Below, one piece after another: positions 34,020 through 45,255 of a stretch of DNA of 64,000 nucleotides. Made by a program: the position numbers and the translations under genes. Each line of letters opens with the position of its first letter. Position 1 is the stretch's first letter. Source of the stretch: Cephalotus follicularis (Eukaryota > Streptophyta > Magnoliopsida > Oxalidales > Cephalotaceae); assembly GCA_001972305.1 (NCBI GenBank), contig BDDD01000048.1, positions 127,437 through 191,436 on the forward strand, in the 5' to 3' direction. A model generated the notes under the pieces. It was not told the origin of the DNA, searched no databases, and saw only the letters and a list, made by a program, of their open reading frames with translations.

Positions 34020-34479
34020 AAATCAAATATTTAAAATTCTTAATTATCAAATTTCTGACAAGGAAATTGAATATTCCTAACATTCAAATTCTTCAGTTCA
34101 AATAAAACCAATTAAGCCTTCTAGTTCAGAATATGAACAAGACTCTGACACAAATTCTAATAATTCCAATATTAAAACTTCTAACTGTAATAACTATATT
34201 ATTGGAACAACTTGTTCCATGGCTCAAATAAATATGCTCAACATTGATAAACAAAAAGAATATAGTCAGTCAGTCGATAAAATTGATTATTCAGAATTGA
34301 GAAAAGAATATTTATTTAAAATAAAAGACTTAGACAAAAGTATAATCCTAGGTCAACCAATTTTAGAAGAACTACTTAGACAAATCAAAAATTATGCTAG
34401 TGATAAAAAACAAATTTTCGCTATTGTATCATGTATTCAAAAATTTCAAAGTAATTTATATCTAATTAGAATTAATTGA
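34020..34479 (+). pseudogene. Unrecognised acidic/Asn-rich frame after the knuckle
   Basis: 34020-34218 translates with one stop into a Ser/Asn/Asp-rich stretch. 34219-34479 (86 codons) reads MAQINMLNIDKQKEY, IDYSELRKEYLFKIKDLDKS and LGQPILEELLRQIKNYASDK. I do not recognise a domain. Position and A+T-rich codon use tie it to the coat-like frame. Confidence 0.4.
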
Positions 34480-34659
34480 CCAATAGTTGATTCAATACTA
34501 ACAAAAGGTGTCAAGAATTTGGCATATAAACATTTTTTTGCAAAATGGCGGGAATTTAATCTGTTTTTTATTTCAGCATTGAGCATATTAAAAGAGACTC
34601 ATACTCTTTATCAGACTATCCAGTTCAAGAGTTCCTGGAAACCATTAAAAGCATCATGA

Positions 34660-34910
34660 ATGATTGTGTGCGCTTGAAACATTCTTGTTTGTGAAACCAC
34701 TTTAAACTATTGTTTGCGCGTGAAACCATTCTTGTGCATGAAAACATTATGCATGTGGAAAAATTCTGCATAAAACATTTTCATGTACGATTTTGTAAGG
34801 AAACCATTTCGAGTGATAAAACATTCATGTGTGTGAAATAATTCTGTGTGAGCAAACTATTTTGAGTGAAAAATAATTTGTGTTAAACCATTTTGTGCTT
34901 GAGAATTCAA
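34660..34910. repeat. Degenerate short repeats of TGTGTGAAACCATTTTG type
   Basis: About ten imperfect copies of a 20-30-bp unit (GCGCTTGAAACATTCTTG, TTGTGAAACCACTTT, GCGTGAAACCATTCTTG, AAGGAAACCATTTCG, GTGTGAAATAATTCTG and others). The run lies between broken frames and is not seen elsewhere in the window. Confidence 0.7.
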
Positions 34911-34936
34911 AATCTTCTCAATAACGAATTTTATTT

Positions 34937-35128
34937 TTGCTGGTAGGGACGAGTAAATTGGAATTACCATTCATTAGTACAGGAAGTGAAGAGAAAATTC
35001 TATTTCTCACTGAGATAGAAGAAAGAGATTTGAGTGAAAAGAAAATACCATCTCCCACTAAGACAGAGAAAAGAAATTTGAGAGAAGAAAAAATTCAATC
35101 TCCTACTGAGATAGAAAAAAGAAATTAG
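34937..35128 (+). pseudogene. Short frame with 16-residue tandem repeats
   Basis: 63 codons. From about 34990 it repeats a 48-bp unit three times: EKILFLTEIEERDLSE, KKIPSPTKTEKRNLRE, EKIQSPTEIEKRN. Charged, low-complexity, probably coiled or disordered. Function unknown. The stop at 35126-35128 is followed by out-of-frame continuation. Confidence 0.45.
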
Positions 35129-35139
35129 AGAGCCTTTTT

Positions 35140-35990
35140 CTTCCCAAACACTAATTTTCAAAATATAAGAGAATATAATACACCCGAGATAGTAGAAACC
35201 ATTCAAAATATGAGAAGCTCAAGAATTTTGAATTAATCCAAAATTTTCTCAAAAACATTATTTTAAATCCTGAACAATTTCAAAAAATTTCAGTGGGACA
35301 TTTTTCTTATTATCTTCCAAAAGACCAATAAGTACAATGTCCAGGAACATTGGAAACCTGCCAATTTGTACCATTAGAACATTATTCTTGTACCTGCCAC
35401 TTAGCCTATACTATCTATACAGTCTGCTGGGATTTATCAAGACCACAAGAATATCTTTTTAAAAATAAAAAAATCACTCCACAGATGATTATGGTTCATG
35501 GAATGCTTCAACAAATCATTTTCACTATCCGAATCATTTTGATCTTTTTGGAAGAAAATTAGCAATTGTTGGATTGGATCTAATGTCTCGAGGATATGAA
35601 AGCATCCAAGCAATGATCAAATCCACACCTCCAGAGTTCATTCACGGTATAGAACTTGTCAGACAATTAATACAAATTAAAGGATATAAACATACCCGAG
35701 AACCCCTCAAAATGGGGTTATGAGACTGTTCATTCCCTCTTCAAAGGCAGATTCGTCATTGGAGAGCAAAAACTATTTCAGCCAATTGGGACTATTTTAG
35801 TCTTCCATGTAATTCAAGGTTGATAACAGAAGACCAAATACAAAAAATTTACTCAACACAATCTTACACTCAAGTTCGCTTCAACGTGCGAACTAAATTT
35901 GATTCCTTGGTAAAGTATTACGAGGACGATTTAGCTCAAGAAGCAACCATAAGAAGACGAAAACTTTTCCCCATGCACTTCACATAAACG
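35140..35990 (+). pseudogene. Unrecognised decayed frames before the promoter
   Basis: Several short readable pieces: TLETCQFVPLEHYSCTCHLA and WDLSRPQEYLFKNKK in 35350-35562, then in other frames LAIVGLDLMSRGYESIQ, LVRQLIQIKGYKHTREPLK, RHWRAKTISANWDYFSLPCN and QVRFNVRTKFDSLVKYYEDD up to the stop near 35985. They read like one protein broken by at least three shifts or stops. I cannot name the domain; no reverse transcriptase motif is present. Confidence 0.45.
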
Positions 35991-36254
35991 AAAAGGAAAA
36001 GAAAACTACAAAGCTAATCACATCAGGTGACATAAAACAATTCCTAAATAGTAACCGCACCAACCGCCAGATAAGATACTATTCATGAACAGTAGACCAC
36101 TCAACTGCCATAGCCACTTAGGGGACAAGTCACTATTCATCCATAGTGAATGTACTCAGCAACCCCCACTCAGCCAGACAAGACACTATTTATCAATAGT
36201 AACCGCACCATACAAGGTACTATAGACCTACAGGAACCGTACCAATTCTCAGCC

Positions 36255-36430
36255 TATATATATGAGGCTCATTTCATACATTAAGTAGAAGTTATTTCAG
36301 GAGTTATTTCAAAGGTTATTTAGAGAGAGAAACTTTTGTAAATCCCTCAGCCTTTGTAACTATCTCTGACCACTGTAACTATTTCGGTATCCATTACCGA
36401 GTATTGTAAACACTTATTGAATTAAATAAA
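36255..36430 (+). promoter_or_regulatory. TATA box and poly(A) signal unit
   Basis: TATATATATG at 36255-36264 lies in a G+C-richer setting and is followed, 170 bp on, by AATAAA at 36425-36430 and a GT-rich tail (TTTTGTAAG). In caulimovirids the 35S-type promoter is followed by a poly(A) signal at about this distance, since the terminally redundant RNA passes it twice. LTRs have a similar U3-R layout, so this alone does not decide. Confidence 0.55.
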
Positions 36431-37102
36431 GCATTTCGTACGGGCTTTCGGGCTCTTTATTTTGTAAGTTTTCTTTACTTCTCTTTACATTGGAGAATTA
36501 TAAATTGTCTTAAAACACTAAGGTTCCATTGACATGGACGGTTATACTGCCTGACTGTGTGGTTTTCGAAACATTTTGCATTCTATTCCGATAATTGTGA
36601 CTGTTTCAGGAACTATTCATTGAAGTTTTTGGTAACTATTCATTGAAGTTTTCAGCGACTGTTCATTTTTTGGCCAGTATTCATTCAGTTCTCTGGTCAC
36701 TATTCTGGCAAAATTCATTGAAATTCTGGCAAAACTATTCAGTTAACGACTCCATCTACATGGTCGGTTCAACTGCCTGACTGAGTGGAGAAGTTAAATT
36801 TTCTTTCAATAAGTTCCATCATCGAGTGCGGACTACCACCAGTTGCATGGAAACTTATATTTATTTTTCAAAAAGATCTATCTACAAGTGCGGACTACCG
36901 CATGTAAGTGTGGATTCTTGTATTCATTTCTTTTGTTTATCCTTTATTTACAGTCATTTACATTTGTATATTTGTTCATTTGTATTGTAATTTGCTTTTA
37001 TTACTCTCTTTTTCTACTTTTCTCCTAATATTGCTGTTATTTATTCCTTTATTTAGTTATTTATCTCTCTTTAAATTGTGACTGGCCCACGCTTTCCCTA
37101 AA
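36431..37102 (+). other. Long leader with repeated motifs
   Basis: About 670 bp between poly(A) signal and primer site. It has two copies of an ATGG(T/A)CGGTT...ACTGCCTGACTG motif (near 36534 and 36760) and two of AGTGCGGACTACC (near 36826 and 36879), plus short frames such as 36843-37028. Caulimovirid leaders are long, carry short frames and fold strongly; folding was not computed. Confidence 0.45.
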
Positions 37103-37116
37103 TGGTATCAGAGCCA
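37103..37116 (+). other. tRNA-Met primer site without adjacent LTR
   Basis: TGGTATCAGAGCCA matches the initiator tRNA-Met 3' end over 14 bases. The preceding bases are CCCTAAA, not an LTR terminus. Such an isolated site is expected in pararetrovirus DNA. Confidence 0.75.
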
Positions 37117-37499
37117 AAATCATAAACTATTGTAAAAAAGCTAAAAAGAGAGAATAATAAAAGTGAATTTAAAGAGAGATTAGAGTTACTACAGACCGGG
37201 GCCAATCACAATTTAAGGTTCGTATAAACGATTGTTCTTTATTTACTTAGTGTTACAATTAGAAGAAGTGATGGAAGTTTGAGAGTTTCCATTACTTAGT
37301 GTAGTTGTGGAGCTTTATGTTGATTTTTAAAGTTTCTAGAACATTTTTATCAGTTAATTATGTGGCATATACAATTATGCCATTCTTCTAATATTGTTGT
37401 TATTTATTCCTTTATTTAGGATTTTGAACAATGTAAATATTTATTAGTTTGGAATTATTTTTCAATAATCTAAATCCTCTAGTTGTAAATATTAATTTT
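37117..37499. other. Tail of the pararetrovirus-like segment, no frame
   Basis: No protein recognised. TTCTAATATTGTTGTTATTTATTCC at about 37385 repeats a stretch at 37024-37050 from before the primer site, so a 35-bp direct repeat brackets the primer region. The boundary to the next LTR is not clear. Confidence 0.4.
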
Positions 37500-37617
37500 G
37501 TAACATTCATGTTCCTATCAGTTTGGTAAAGTGCATTTCATAAAATCATGATCAGTGGTCGTAGCTTATGGTTTTAAATTCTCGGGAATACATGCAAAAA
37601 AAAAAGAAAGACAGAGA

Positions 37618-37642
37618 TCGGGCATTTTCTAGAAATGCCCGA
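37618..37642. repeat. Perfect 10-bp inverted repeat, loop TCTAG
   Basis: Arms TCGGGCATTT and AAATGCCCGA are exact complements around TCTAG. It stands just upstream of the (GA)n tract in the decayed LTR. It could be a protein site or hairpin; no other copy is present in the window. Confidence 0.9.
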
Positions 37643-37687
37643 CACTTAAGAAAAGAGTAAGGTAGGTGCATTTTTGCGCTATGTGAA

Positions 37688-37795
37688 CAAGAGAGAGAGA
37701 GAGAGAGGGAGAGAGCGAGAGAGAGAGAGATGTGCGCGAGAGGAGGAGAGACACCAAGCGTGGCGCATGCGGCCGGGAAGAGAGAGAGAGAGAGA
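37688..37795. repeat. (GA)n microsatellites
   Basis: Two runs of GAGA (about 37688-37730 and 37780-37795). In plant LTR leaders such tracts are common. The overlapping 84-codon frame (RERERGRERERER) is only the translated microsatellite. Confidence 0.9.
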
Positions 37796-38929
37796 GCTAG
37801 TCGAAGCTTCCATTATCACCAGTAACTCCCTTTCTCCTTCTCTCTTATTCTCATTTCTTCTCTTTCACCCGAAGGAGAAGCTGTCGCTTCACTGTGCCAC
37901 CACCAGTGGTCATCACAGGTGGAACTAAGCTTCGTCTTGCAGTTTAGCTTTACCTATCGTGCTTTTAGCCTAGGATCACCGATGAATCGGCTGGATTCTA
38001 GACGCTGCATCAACTCAGTCATCTTGGCTCACCACCCATTGTGGCTCTGCGTTTTGCACCGAGTCAAGGTGGGTCTAGGTCACCAACGAGTAGATCTTAA
38101 GTTTTTGAGGCTAGCGGTGGCGAGACTGGAGTTCATGCGACCTGGCCAGAGCTCTGGCGAGGCATCATAACGTTGAGTCTTGGCAAGTCTTGGGCAGAGA
38201 CGTGTAGAATAGGCTTTGTGGAAGCCTGTTTATGAAATGGCCGGAGTTGTTGAAGGCAGGCCAGTCAACTCAGTGAGTCGGACTCACTGCCGGCTGTGGC
38301 TAAGCATTCTGAGTCGAGTCACAGTGAGTCCTGGCTACCAATGTGTAGATGAGTAGTTTTGGGGGCCGATTCTGGCGTGGCCGGAGCTTCTGCGTGTTTG
38401 CTGGAATCTAGCAGGAGCTCTGGTGACACAGAATATTTGCTGATTTTGTGTAGGATGTAATGAAAGTGTGTTATTCATGTAGTGTGAAAGAGGTGGCCAA
38501 ACATGGTAGAGCCTCCAAACGATGACAAGGATCCGATAGCTTAACAAAATCCTAGAGGGGCTAGTCCGCGGTGGTCATTTGCATTGATTCGATGAGTGCG
38601 ACATTCCCTTCCTTTACCTAACTTGTTTCTAAAATTCCTTTGATGTGATATGCGCCCTTTGTATTTATTCTTCATATGAGATTGTTGTGGATAATCTGGA
38701 CAGAGTTTGGATTTCCGTATTTGATTCAGTCGATACTGATGGTTACTTCTCCATTGTTATGATACCCTTTGTTGTGGATTGGATGATTATTTCTTATTCT
38801 GGGTGACAATGACACCTTCCCTTATGTGTTTCTATATGATATTATACTTTGCACTCTGATGCTGGGTACACCCTGTGTTATGATGTTTAGTGCTCTGAGG
38901 GTGAAGTGTACGTCTGATGCCCAATTCTC

Positions 38930-39250
38930 TGTAACAGGCCCATTGGTCTATGATGGGGTCTTATGAGGGACTGCAACGGGCTTCCATAGCCACATTTCTG
39001 TAGCATGCCCATTGGTCTATGATGGGGTGTTACATATGCAGCGGGGCATCCATAGCCTGCACATTAGACTAGAGTGAGATGTTACGTATGATGCTCAGTC
39101 TATAAACTCTCTATAGCGGTGCACGATATTGAGATGTTTTTGGCACGTTGGCTGCTCGGACAAAGGTGGGGTGTGTGCAGTGACACGTAGGCCCCTCGGA
39201 CAAGGGTGGGGTACCTGCCGTAGCAGGTCCATCGGACGAGGGTGGGGTGC
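38930..39250. repeat. Two sets of tandem repeats in the decayed LTR
   Basis: Set one: GCCCATTGGTCTATGATGGGGT at about 38938 and 39007, a 69-bp step. Set two: three units of about 40 bp with CTCGGACAAAGGTGGGGT, CTCGGACAAGGGTGGGGT and ATCGGACGAGGGTGGGGT between 39145 and 39250. Confidence 0.8.
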
Positions 39251-39559
39251 TATGTATGATATGAGATGATGATATGGGATGATATGAGATGATGATGTTT
39301 TATTTGCAACAGCATCTCCAGATATTTTATTCATACGTGAGCACATTTTGTGAATTTTGTTATATTTGAGGATTCTATTATACATTGTCTATTTTGTTTA
39401 TAATTGTGGAGCTCTTCACTTGAGCATCAAGATTGTTTCCATGGATTCACATTTCTATCTACCTTGTGCTTATAGCCATAACATTTGTTGACATTTGAGG
39501 TTATTTTTCATGGATTTCGTTTACATTTGTGAATCTTGCTTTCCTTTGTGGGTCTTGTG

Positions 39560-39675
39560 TATGTTTTCATATTGTGGAGCCCATTGTCGGGTGTCATTGT
39601 GGATCTTATCGTATTTGTGGAGCCCATTGTTGGGTATCATTATGGGTTTTGTTATATCTATGGAGCCATTTGTTG
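39560..39675. repeat. GTGGAGCCCATTG tandem repeats
   Basis: The unit with TTGTGGAGCCCATTGTCGGGTGTCATTGTGG recurs about 55 bp later as TTTGTGGAGCCCATTGTTGGGTATCATTATGG and again weakly as ATGGAGCCATTTG. Part of the decayed LTR. Confidence 0.75.
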
Positions 39676-40428
39676 TGATTGAGCTTTCTCTGTGCAGAGC
39701 TATTTATTGAGATTTGAGTTCTTCTTTGTGAAGATTTATTGTTATCTTACTTTATTGCATATGCCCTTGTTTATATGATGCTCTTTTTATTCATCACATC
39801 CCAATTATTTGAGGGATGTACCAGGGGATGTTTTGTTCCTACTCACCTAGTCATTTGGACTAACCCCTTTCTCTTTGTCCATTTCCGATAGCGACAAGAT
39901 AGTAGCTAAGTTCGCTTCAGTCGGCGTCAGACAACGAGGGCATGCCTACCAGAGTTTCAACATGTGCATTTCATCCATGACATCAAAATTTAAATTATGC
40001 ATTAATTATGTTTTATATAAATGTTTTTATATGTAGTTTTGTTTTGAAAGGCTGAGCCCTATTTAAAATTTATGCTTTGATAATATGGTTGAGGCGGAGC
40101 CCAACTCATACATGTTTACTGTTTCAAGTTGTGGTTTGCTGAGGGCTGAGCCCATTTTATGAACTGTGTGTTTTTTACAAGGGACATAGTCCGATAAATA
40201 GATACTACATGCCCAATTTTCGAAAAAAAATTAAGAGTTATAATTATTTTCAAGTTTTATTGAAAAGTTCAACTTTATGATTTTTAATGTGATTATATGG
40301 TTTTAGACAGTTTTCAAAACATGTTTTAAGATATCACCTAGGGGTTTCCGAAAGGAGGCTTGCCACGTTATTGTCACCTCCGTCTCGATAGATTCATCTA
40401 GTACCTGTCGGGACGGGTGTGACATTTT

Positions 40429-40440
40429 TTGTATCAGAGC
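40429..40440 (+). other. Primer binding site, tRNA-Met type (degenerate)
   Basis: TTGTATCAGAGC, four bases after the LTR end; one change from TGGTATCAGAGC. Confidence 0.75.
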
Positions 40441-41329
40441 TTTTGATTTTAGATTCTCTAGAATTTTAAAGTTGAATGTTTTCAAGATTTTGAAGAAAAG
40501 GGAAAATGGTTTTAAAGTTTCTGACTCATGCATGTCATGCATTGCATATAGGCATTCATATTAGAGTCACGTGTCTGGTAACATACCTCGTGGTCAGGGA
40601 GACGGGTCCACGGTGGGACATAAATAGTAAGACCTTTTAGGTCATCTAATAGACAACTTATGTACAGCCAGAGTCAAATGTAGGGTTGGGGACTCTAAGA
40701 CCGAAGGTACTCTAGGATATAACCTCTATTTATGCTAGCAGCTGAGTTGGACGCAAAGTTGTCACATCCCCATAAACCTTTAGTGATTGGTGTGATTAGG
40801 CCAAAGTTCCAATAGGCTGTAGCTTTGCTCTCCAAGATTTATTTGTCGTAAGAGCCCGATATATCTTGTGGAACTCATCAAACACCTTGGAAGTACTACT
40901 CTCATGGGTTTCGTAATCTTGTTGAGGCAGAAATCTAGATATAGTGCATGGAATATATCTTTGAACAGACGGAGGCCAGGGATGATTGGAGAATTTGGTA
41001 TGTAATCTTCTTATTAAACAAGATTGTAGACAGTGGGAGCCCCAACTATGAGCATCTAGGCATCATTGATTTCTTAGGTAACTAAAGCTTAAACTAGAAC
41101 ATTGTTCTTGCTAAGATATGTTACAATTACTTGGAAGGCTAAGATTTTGAATATTGATAATTCTTGAATAAGGGATAAATAGAGTTTTTTTTTTTTTTTG
41201 TGGATGGCTGGAATTCATGAGAAAATAGTTCTGTTTTAAAAGGAGTCTAGTGATAACTAAACGACTGAGTTGATAAAGAGAGATAATAGAATGACTGACA
41301 TTATTTTAAGGGGATTTTAAAGGATTTAT
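40441..41329 (+). other. Decayed gag region, no usable frame
   Basis: Position between primer site and RT implies gag and protease, but no frame or motif is recognisable. A T-tract lies near 41182-41200. The protease motif may be echoed at about 41330 (ATGCTAGTGGATACTGGGATGACC). Confidence 0.5.
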
Positions 41330-43430
41330 GATGCTAGTGGATACTGGGATGACCGAGCTGAGGTTAGAGGAGATCCCTGTAGTTTGCGAGTTTTTGAATG
41401 TGTTTTCGGAAGAGTTACCAGGGTGACCGTCAGAGAGGGAGACTGACTTTGCCATAGAGTTGATTCCCGGTACAGCCCCTATATCATTTGCACCTTACAG
41501 GATGGTGCCAGCGGAGATGAAGGAGCTGAAGGTATAGTTACAGGAGTTACTTGAGAAGGGGTTCATTAGACCCAACAGTTCTCTTTGGGGTGCTCCAATA
41601 TTGTTTGTAAAGAAGAAGGATGGTAACCTATGACTTTATATGGATTATAGATAGCTGAACAAGGTCACGGTAAAGAATAAGTACCCATTACCGCATATCG
41701 ATGACCTGGTTGATCTGTTGTAGGGAGCCTGCATGTTTTGAAGATAGATCTTCGATCAGGTTACCATCAGTTGAGGATCCAGAAGCGGGATGTTCCGAAA
41801 ACAGTTTTCAGGATGCGATATGGCCATGATGAGTTTTCAGTCATGCCATTTGGGTTGACTAATGCTTCGGCATGATTTATGGATCTAATTAATAGGATCT
41901 TCCAGCCTTTCCTAGATAGCTTTGTGGTGGTGTTCATAGATGATATCATGGTTTATTTTCACAGTCAGCCAGAGCATAGTGATCATCTGAGGATTGTTTT
42001 GCAGACTTTGAGGGACCACCAATTGTATGCCAAACTCAGTTAATGTGTGTTTTAGCTTGACAAAGTGGGATTTCTAGGGCAGGTGATCTCGGTTCAGGGT
42101 ATTGAGGTGGACCTGAAGAAAGTGGAGGCTGTAGTAGCTTGGGAGTGACCCAGAAGTGTTATAGAGGTGCGTAGTTTCCTGGGATTGGCTGGTTTTTACA
42201 GGAGATGTATTGAGGGCTTCTCCTAGTTTGCTTTACCCCTGTCTAAGCTGACAAGGAAAGAAGCCATGTTTACGTCGACAGATGAGTGTGAAAGTAGTTT
42301 CTAGGAGCTCAAGAGCAGGTTAACTTCAGCTCCTGTTTTGACTCTTCCATCTCCCGGTGATGGATTTGTAGTTTACAGTGATGGATCTAGATAGGGTTTG
42401 GGCTATGTGCTGATGTAGCACAGGAAGGTAATAGTTTAGGGCTTGAGACAATTGAAAACGCATGAGCTGAACTATCCTACAGATGATTTGGAGTTAGCTA
42501 CAGTGGATTTTACTTTAAAGATTTGGCGACACTATCTATTTGGAGAGACTTGTCAGATCTTAACAAACCACCAAAGCCTGAAGTATCTGTTTTCCTAGCA
42601 GCACCTGAAATTGAGGCAGAGGAGATGGATTAAGATCATTAATGATTATGACTGTACCATTGATTATCACCCAGGCAAGGTGAACATAGTGGCAGATGCT
42701 TGAGTCAGAAGCCTTCTGCTTCCCTTGCCCATATACAGTTGACCTATTTACCATTGTTGGAGCAATTGAGGTTGACGGGTGCAGAGTTGTCAATAGCCGA
42801 TGATGGTGTTGTGTTAACTACCATGCGAGTGAGATCTGTGCTAGTGGACCAGATCAAGGAAGTGCAGAAGCAGGACTGGAGGTTAGCAAAACTCTTGAAA
42901 CAAGTCGGTGAGAGCACGTGATCAAAATTTCATGTTTGGGAGGATGGTGCTTTAATGTTTGGCTAGTGGATTTGTGTACTGTACGTGGAGACTATCAAGC
43001 AGGAGATTCTGGAAGAAGCCCACTGTTCAGCCTGGTCGATGCATCCTGGTAGTACTAAGATGTATCGAGACTTGAGGCAACATTATGATGGATGTTGCTG
43101 CAGGACTTCCGCAAACACAGAGAAAGCGGGATGCCATACTGGTGATAGTGGACCGACAGATAAAGTCAGCACACTTCTTGCCGATACGTATGGATTATAG
43201 CCTGCAGTGTTAAACACAGTTATATTTGATGATATTGTTATGCTCCATGGTGTCCCTGTCAGCATTGTGTCAAATAGAGACCCTTGTTTTACCTTGTGGT
43301 TTTGGCAGAGTTTACAGGCAGCATTGCGTACTGAGTTGAGATTTAGTACCTCATATTACCCTTAAACTGACGGGCATTCTGAGCGCATTATTCAGACCTT
43401 GGAGGATATGCTGCGTGCTTCTGTGATAAG
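41330..43430 (+). pseudogene. pol: Decayed chromovirus pol (RT, RNaseH, integrase)
   Basis: It reads through the Tekay/Reina-like order with dozens of stops: EEIPVVCEF near 41370, [45 protein letters not shown], then in shifted frames the YxDD box FIDDI at 41933-41947, and RNaseH near 42350-42640. 42700-42921 and 42985-43200 are the longest clean frames ([28 protein letters not shown], the integrase zinc region). Integrase core ends DGHSERIIQTLEDMLRASVI near 43370-43433. About 100-200 bp of integrase core are lost near 43085. Many stops look like CAG or CGA to TAG or TGA. Confidence 0.85.
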
Positions 43431-43680
43431 TTAAGATGATTAAGGATTACAATTACACCAACAAATACCTCTGAGCAATGCAAAAAGGGTTACAAATAAT
43501 TTGAGTAAGAGGTTTTCTACTTTTCGTGCTCATCTTCGGATGAGTTATTCATTGGTTACAGGGGTCAGATCCTTGCATCTGAACTTGACAGGCTTGGGCA
43601 TGGGAGCTTTACCGTTTACTCTTCAGATGAGACTAATAATTCACATCAGAGTTAACGCGATTACTAACAGAGATAAAAAA
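43431..43680. other. Unassigned junction sequence
   Basis: The pol similarity stops at 43431 and an Athila-like LTR starts at 43681. The 250 bp between have a 61-codon frame (43501-43686) without recognisable features. Confidence 0.5.
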
Positions 43681-43881
43681 TGGTAATAGTGTTCATGAAT
43701 TTTGAAAAGAATTAAATTTATACCCCAAGTGCACGGTTGGGCAGTAATGTGTCGAACGCTAGGAAATAAGTTAAATCAGTTCTAATCTATATAGCCTAGG
43801 TGAACTATGCAAAATTGAGGTTTATTGTCAAAATCTACTCCTAAACATGCAAAAATAAACTAAACTAAACAGAGGTTGGAA

Positions 43882-43964
43882 GCGTCGACGCTTTGAAGGA
43901 AGGCGTTGACGTTAATAACTGGAAACACTGAAAGCGTCGACGCTTACAAGCAAGGCATCGACGG
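43882..43964. repeat. TCGA palindrome array 10 (G type)
   Basis: Sites start at 43882, 43903, 43934 and 43955; spacings 21, 31, 21. Two are perfect GCGTCGACGC; the others are GCGTTGACGT and GCATCGACGG. Confidence 0.92.
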
Positions 43965-44109
43965 TTATGCATACTGGATCAAGAAATACAGAAATTAAAG
44001 CATGCAAATTATGAATTAACAAAATAAGAAATAAAGCTGAATAAGATATATAAGATAAAATCAGTTTTAGGGTATAGAAACTCACCATATATTATATTGA
44101 GAACTCACT

Positions 44110-44300
44110 TACTTGATTGATCAGACCTTGGCAACCAATAGCTACTAGGTCGATAGAGAGTGTGAATGTGATGACAAATAGTAAGAGTAATCATGCTAGG
44201 TCTATACAGATTGTGAGTTGATTGACAAACAGTATGAGCAGACATGCTATGTCTATACGGAGTGTGTTCGGCGTGACAAATCGTATGAATAGGCATCCAT
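44110..44300 (-). repeat. 51-bp repeats, inverted copy
   Basis: About three to four diverged units with GCTAGGTCTATACAG and related ends, matching 28790-28995. The frame 44105-44320 translates them (HTICHAEHTPYRHSM type) and stays open. Confidence 0.8.
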
Positions 44301-44734
44301 TTATTTCGTATAAACTCCATTCATTCAGCAACTTTCTTCTTCACAGACAAAGTGTATTTGGATTTTAATCAGACATACAAAGTGTGTTTGATGTCGAAAA
44401 ATTGAAGAGCAAATCAAAGGTTTGAGGATTTTTATTAATGGAGTTTCATCAATACATCAAATGCTTTGTTCTAACCCTAAAAACCGTGAAAGTTTAGTTA
44501 GAAAACATTGTAATTGAACTACTAAAACTGAAACAGAAAAAGGAGGCGACTGTGTAAAGCTTATCCCCAGCTTGTCTATATTTTTTTTTGTGGCCTTCTG
44601 CTTATATTTATACTTAAAAATACGCATAAAAAGAAAAGGAAATAAAGTTTAACCTAATTATGCTATTTAATGAAAATATTACAATCCATTAAAAACTCTA
44701 AAGCTTTCCATTTTTGCTGCCAGATACGTCGTAG

Positions 44735-44859
44735 GCATCGACGGTTTTGAGCAAGGCATCGACGCTTTGTCTCTCGGCGTTGACGCTTTAAAGTGTGAAG
44801 GTGAGCTTGTTCGGCGCTTTAGTGTTAAGTGTCTACGCTAACATGCAAGGTGTCGATGC
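44735..44859. repeat. TCGA palindrome array 11 (G type)
   Basis: Sites start at 44735, 44756, 44777, 44807 (weak), 44829 and 44850; spacings 21, 21, 30, 22, 21. Variants: GCATCGACGG, GCATCGACGC, GCGTTGACGC, GTGTCTACGC, GTGTCGATGC. Confidence 0.85.
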
Positions 44860-45255
44860 TTTGAATGTGAAATCCAACTTCCTGGCGTGAAACAGACTTG
44901 ATGTGTTGACATTTATGCAATGGTAGAGCTCCTAACTAGCAAAGCATACTTGCCAAGTAGACCATTACACACTTGATGGCCAGACTACAGAGTGCTTGAG
45001 GTGCGGACTTGCAGAGCATAGCAACAGTAGACTATGAACATATATGGGTAGCATAGCAGAACATGCAATGAGGGTAGAGCAGAGCATGAAGTAAACTTGC
45101 CGAGCAGACCTTGGTGTTGGTCAGACTTGAAATGCAGTTGTGCCGAGAAGACCATGAAGAGCTGAGTTGCCAAGCATGCGTTTTGAGCTGAGCATAGCAA
45201 AGGCATACCGCCAAACCAGACTAGCCAAGCAGACTTGGTAGAGGAATCCCAAACT

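Larger units (their letters stand above)
32946..37390 (+). mobile_element. Endogenous pararetrovirus-like segment (caulimovirid?)
   Basis: A 4.4-kb A+T-rich stretch unlike its neighbours: decayed coat-protein-like frame with a zinc knuckle, further broken frames, then a TATA box (36255), AATAAA 170 bp downstream, a long leader with short frames, and a perfect 14-base tRNA-Met site at 37103. No LTR end (CA) precedes that site, which argues against an LTR retrotransposon and for a pararetrovirus layout. No RT domain is present, so family assignment rests on the coat-like protein and the promoter-leader-primer order. All frames carry stops or shifts; it is a fossil. Confidence 0.55.
37500..40424 (+). 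mobile_element. 5' LTR of a decayed chromovirus
   Basis: The right end GGGACGGGTGTGACA at 40424 is followed by a primer site, so this is a 5' LTR on the plus strand. The left end is uncertain: TGTAACATTC at 37500 is the best candidate. The LTR ends with the block typical of Tekay-type LTRs (CTACTCACCTAG...ACTAACCCC near 39840-39870). It has no TCGA palindrome arrays. Internal tandem repeats and (GA)n are listed apart. Frames at 37674-38170, 39095-39385 and 39495-39710 are not genes. Confidence 0.6.

Noticed and set aside
36000-37102. LTR of a retrotransposon around the TATA/poly(A) unit
   Set aside because: No CA terminus directly before the tRNA-Met site at 37103 and no second copy in the window. 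Kept as pararetrovirus-like, with moderate confidence.
37674-37928. 84-codon frame rich in Arg-Glu repeats
   Set aside because: It is the translation of the (GA)n microsatellite.
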